A stretch of 9,855 nucleotides of DNA from JACDAF01 sp036276035 (GTDB lineage Bacteria > Chloroflexota > Limnocylindria > P2-11E): positions 1-9,855 of the forward strand of contig DASUCM010000136.1 in assembly GCA_036276035.1 (NCBI GenBank). The letters run 5' to 3'. The translations under genes and the position numbers were made by a program. The notes beneath the pieces were generated by a model. That model did not search any database. It saw nothing but the letters and a program-made list of their open reading frames with translations, and had not been told where the DNA came from. How positions within the stretch are numbered: the first letter of the stretch is position 1; each line of letters starts with the position of its first letter. Below are positions 7,521-9,855 of this stretch, piece after piece.

Positions 7521-8891
7521 ATGCGGGGTCTGCGCGCCCTCACGCTCGGGGCGCTCCTCGCGAGCGCCTGCTCCGGCGGAGCAGCGCCCGCCGGCCCGAC
7601 GGTGCCGCCGATCGCGCACCCGCTGGTGACCCCCGCCGAGAGCGCCTCGCCGCCGCCGGGCACCTCGCCATCGCCGACCGCGCCGGCGGAGACACGCGCG
7701 CCGACGCCGAGCCCGCCGCCCGTGGACAGCAGCCTGCCGGCCGTGAGCTTCGTGCGGGCGGATCTCGCGACAGGGACCCGCCAGGGCGTCTCGCTCGACG
7801 GCCGGGCGCTCGTGCTCGAGGGCTCCGGCCTCCCGGACGGCACCTACACCGACCCGTACGCGCGCGCGACGCTCACATACCAGTACGGCACCTGGACCTC
7901 CGACTGGACGGTGGCGCCGTTCGCGGTCGATGAGCTCATCGCATCGTGGTCCGCGGCGACGCCGGCCGGAACGTGGATCGAGGTCGAGGCGCAGCTGCGC
8001 GGCACGGGACGCGAGACGAAGTGGTACCGGCTCGCGCTCTGGGCCGCGGGCGACGGCGACATCCGCCGGACGACCTTCAGGGGCCAGGACGACCGGGACG
8101 CGAGCGTCGCATTCGACACGATCATCCGTGCCCGCAGCGCGCCGGCGCTCGACGGCCACCGCCTCCGCCTCACGCTGTACCGGAGAACGGGCTCGGCGGC
8201 GACGCCGCGGGTCACGGCACTCGCGGCGATGGTCTCGCGCACGTCGCGCTACACGATCCCGAGCCCGTGGTCGGGCACGGAGGTCGACCTCGCGGTCCCG
8301 ACGCTCTCCCAGGAGACGCACACCGGCCACTACCCCGAGTTCGACGGCGGCGGCGAGGCGTGGTGCAGCCCGGCGTCGACGGCGATGGTCCTGCGCTTCT
8401 TCGGGACCGGGCCGGGCGCGGCCGATCTCGCGCAATTCCCGGGCACGGGCCACGCCGACGGGAACGTCGATCACGCAGCGCGCTACACGTTCGACTGGAA
8501 CTACGGCGGGGCGGGGAACTGGCCGTTCAACACCGCGCACGCGACCGGCTACGGCCTCGACGGCTTCGTCACCCGCCTGCGCTCGCTCGTCGAGGCGCAG
8601 CGTTTCATCGAGGCCGGGATCCCGCTCATCGCCTCGATCAACGGGGAGCTGCCGGGGTTCCTCTTCACCAAGACGAACGGTCACCTGCTCGTCATCCGGG
8701 GCTTCACGGCGAACGGTGACGTCATCTCGAACGACCCGGCGGCGCTGAGCAACGCCGCCGTGCGGAAGATCTACCCGCGCGCGGGCTTCGAGCGCGTCTG
8801 GCTGCAGGGCTCCGGCGGCGTCGTGTACGTGATCCGGCCGCCGGGCGTCCCGCTTCCCGCGAACGTCCCCGGCGCCCACGCGAACTGGTAA
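7521..8891 (+). CDS. Lipoprotein with N-terminal unknown domain and C39-type (papain-fold) cysteine peptidase domain
   Basis: A 456-residue exported protein. The ATG directly follows the hflX stop and opens a short signal sequence ending LLASAC, with Cys17 as the likely lipidated residue; Ala at position -3 makes this a slightly atypical lipobox. A Pro/Ser/Thr-rich linker fills about 18-74. Residues about 77-260 form a shared domain of unknown function with GTWTSDW, DELIASW, TPAGTW and ALWAAGDGDIRRT. The C-terminal C39-like peptidase domain has Cys282 in GEAWCSPASTAMVLRFF, His388 in NGHLLVIRGF and Asp405 in ISNDPAALS, forming a complete predicted triad. Architecture resembles secreted 'peptidase C39 family' proteins of Streptomyces and relatives, from memory. 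Unlike bacteriocin-exporter C39 domains, there is no ABC transporter part, so a role in trimming envelope or extracellular substrates is inferred. It is the last gene of the tight cluster. The substrate is unknown. Confidence 0.88.
   Translation: MRGLRALTLGALLASACSGGAAPAGPTVPPIAHPLVTPAESASPPPGTSPSPTAPAETRAPTPSPPPVDSSLPAVSFVRADLATGTRQGVSLDGRALVLEGSGLPDGTYTDPYARATLTYQYGTWTSDWTVAPFAVDELIASWSAATPAGTWIEVEAQLRGTGRETKWYRLALWAAGDGDIRRTTFRGQDDRDASVAFDTIIRARSAPALDGHRLRLTLYRRTGSAATPRVTALAAMVSRTSRYTIPSPWSGTEVDLAVPTLSQETHTGHYPEFDGGGEAWCSPASTAMVLRFFGTGPGAADLAQFPGTGHADGNVDHAARYTFDWNYGGAGNWPFNTAHATGYGLDGFVTRLRSLVEAQRFIEAGIPLIASINGELPGFLFTKTNGHLLVIRGFTANGDVISNDPAALSNAAVRKIYPRAGFERVWLQGSGGVVYVIRPPGVPLPANVPGAHANW
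7749..8537 (+). repeat. Paralogous coding repeat, copy 1
   Basis: This stretch encodes residues 77-339 of the lipoprotein and aligns along its whole length with the segment from 9062 to the window end. In the 75-residue block around the catalytic cysteine I count 58 identical residues with no gap. The DNA is also similar, but differs at many third positions, so the duplication is not recent. Confidence 0.85.
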
Positions 8892-8944
8892 AGACCACCT
8901 GCGCTAGTGTTCGCCCGCCGGGCTAGCCGGTAGGGAGGGAACGC
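8892..8944 (+). other. Short intergenic gap between the two peptidase genes
   Basis: These 53 bases form the only gap longer than 7 bases in the window. No terminator hairpin with a T-run is visible. GGCTAGCC at 8921-8928 is a perfect 8-base palindrome, too short and loop-less to be a terminator. TAGTGT at 8905-8910 resembles a -10 element, but the region 17 bases upstream (GAACTG) is a poor -35, so a promoter for the second gene is possible but unproven. Confidence 0.4.
8932..8938 (+). promoter_or_regulatory. Strong Shine-Dalgarno sequence for the second peptidase gene
   Basis: AGGGAGG ends six bases before the ATG at 8945, a near-ideal ribosome binding site. Most upstream genes in the window rely on overlapping stops and starts, so this site suggests independent and possibly stronger translation of the secreted paralogue. 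Confidence 0.7.
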
Positions 8945-9855
8945 ATGCGTCTATCCCGTCACGCCGCCGTCCTCGTAGGCGCGATCGCGCTCGTCATGAC
9001 CTCGCTGCTTCCCGGCACCGCGCTCGCGAAGGAGGGCGGCTCGGCCGGCCCGAACGTCGCGTTCACGCGCGCGTCGCTGTCGTCAGGCACGCACGCCGGG
9101 GTAGTGCTCTCCGGGACGGGCCTCGTCCTGGCGGCCGGCGGGCTCGCGAGCGGCACCTACGCCGACCCCTTCGGCCACCCGCCGATCGCGTACGAGAGCG
9201 GGACGTGGATCGGCGCGTGGACGTCCACGCCCTTCTCATACGACGAGCTCGTCGCGTCGTGGAACGCGGAGACGCCGGCCGGCACCTGGGTGAGGATCGA
9301 GATGCAGGGCCGCGGCTCGGGCCGCGAGACGAAGCTGTACACGCTCGGCATCTGGGCCTCCGGTGACGGAGATATCCACCGCACCTCGGTGTCGCTCCAG
9401 GGCGATGGCGACGGCTTCATCGCGATCGACACGTTCGTCCGTGGCAGGAAGGCGCTCCCGCTCGACGGCTACCGCCTCCAGGTGACGCTCTACCGCCGCG
9501 CCGGGACCGGCACGACGCCGACCCTGCGAGCGGTCGGCGCGATGGTCTCGGCCGCACCCTCGAAGTGGACGATCCCCAGCGCCACGACGCGCACCGAACG
9601 GCGCGTGCTCGCGGTCCCGGAGTACTCGCAGGAGACGCACATCGGCCACTTCCCGGAGTACGACAACGGAGGCGAGGCCTGGTGCAGCCCGACCTCGACC
9701 GCGATGGTCCTCCGCTTCTGGGGCACCGGCCCGGACGCGGCGGCCCTCGCCGCGTTCCCCGGCAGCGATCACCTCGACGGCCAGGTCGACCACGCCGCCC
9801 GCTACGTGTACGACTGGAACTACAACGGCGCCGGCAACTGGCCGTACAACACCGC
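8945..9855 (+). CDS. Sec-secreted C39-type cysteine peptidase paralogue, partial (3' end outside window)
   Basis: The frame opens at ATG 8945 and stays open for 303 codons to the window end. Residues 1-28 form a Sec signal peptide: a basic start (MRLSRH), a hydrophobic core and a cleavage site after TALA. There is no lipobox Cys and almost no linker, unlike the upstream paralogue. Residues about 40-225 are the same domain of unknown function (FTRASL, SGTYADPFG, ESGTWIGAWTS, DELVASWNAETPAGTW, WASGDGDIHRTS). The peptidase domain begins near 227 and keeps Cys247 in GEAWCSPTSTAMVLRFWG, then VDHAARYVYDWNYNGAGNWP. The catalytic His and Asp should lie past the edge, so activity cannot be confirmed here. 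With both genes in tandem, local duplication is the simplest origin; this product should be soluble outside the membrane while its twin is lipid-anchored. Confidence 0.9.
   Translation, partial: MRLSRHAAVLVGAIALVMTSLLPGTALAKEGGSAGPNVAFTRASLSSGTHAGVVLSGTGLVLAAGGLASGTYADPFGHPPIAYESGTWIGAWTSTPFSYDELVASWNAETPAGTWVRIEMQGRGSGRETKLYTLGIWASGDGDIHRTSVSLQGDGDGFIAIDTFVRGRKALPLDGYRLQVTLYRRAGTGTTPTLRAVGAMVSAAPSKWTIPSATTRTERRVLAVPEYSQETHIGHFPEYDNGGEAWCSPTSTAMVLRFWGTGPDAAALAAFPGSDHLDGQVDHAARYVYDWNYNGAGNWPYNT
9062..9855 (+). repeat. Paralogous coding repeat, copy 2 (cut by window edge)
   Basis: This segment encodes residue 40 onward of the second peptidase and is homologous to 7749-8537. Both the unknown N-terminal domain and the start of the peptidase domain are included, showing that the two-domain unit was duplicated together, while the export signals and linkers differ. 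Confidence 0.85.

Noticed and set aside
7521..8891. Bacteriocin-processing C39 peptidase of an ABC exporter
   Set aside because: There is no ABC ATPase or exporter membrane domain, no double-glycine leader peptide gene nearby, and the protein carries a lipoprotein signal that places the peptidase outside the cell.
8921..8928. Palindrome GGCTAGCC considered as terminator or operator
   Set aside because: It is only eight bases with no loop and no following T-run, too little to support either call.

Overview
This is a very GC-rich window with all genes on the plus strand. It carries bacterial housekeeping genes packed almost without gaps, followed by two tandem secreted cysteine-peptidase paralogues. 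The mix (a PHP phosphoesterase, a MoxR/DUF58/DUF4129 block, miaA and hflX, then C39-type secreted peptidases) and the heavy GTC/CTC/GCG codon use fit a high-GC Chloroflexota-type bacterium (for example the Limnocylindria side) or possibly an actinobacterial-grade lineage. That placement is inference from style and memory, and nothing in the window proves it.

Layout. Bases 1-141 are the last 46 codons of an unrecognised gene. Bases 149-1012 encode a complete PHP-family metal phosphoesterase. Bases 1013-1894 encode an unknown membrane protein made of two similar halves. Bases 1891-5380 hold a MoxR AAA+ ATPase, a DUF58 protein and a multi-pass DUF4129 protein, the module that normally accompanies a TgpA-type membrane transglutaminase, but here without any transglutaminase domain. 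Bases 5377-6252 are miaA and 6249-7520 are hflX. Bases 7521-8891 encode a lipoprotein with a C39-type papain-fold peptidase domain. After a 53-base gap, 8945 to the window end encodes a paralogue with an ordinary Sec signal peptide, cut by the window edge.

How the genes work together. From base 1 to 8891 adjacent genes either overlap by 1-4 bases, abut exactly, or are 7 bases apart. This implies one translationally coupled transcription unit whose promoter lies upstream of the window. MiaA (tRNA A37 prenylation) and HflX (ribosome-splitting GTPase) often occur near each other. The MoxR/DUF58/DUF4129 proteins probably form a membrane-associated chaperone-like assembly. The exported peptidases may be its clients or simply neighbours. 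The 53-base gap with a strong Shine-Dalgarno sequence is the only real break in the window.

No rRNA, tRNA, CRISPR array, insertion sequence or convincing terminator was found. The most noteworthy points are the peptidase pair sharing a roughly 185-residue N-terminal domain of unknown function, the missing transglutaminase, the internally duplicated membrane protein, and the NQSD motif in place of NKxD in HflX.
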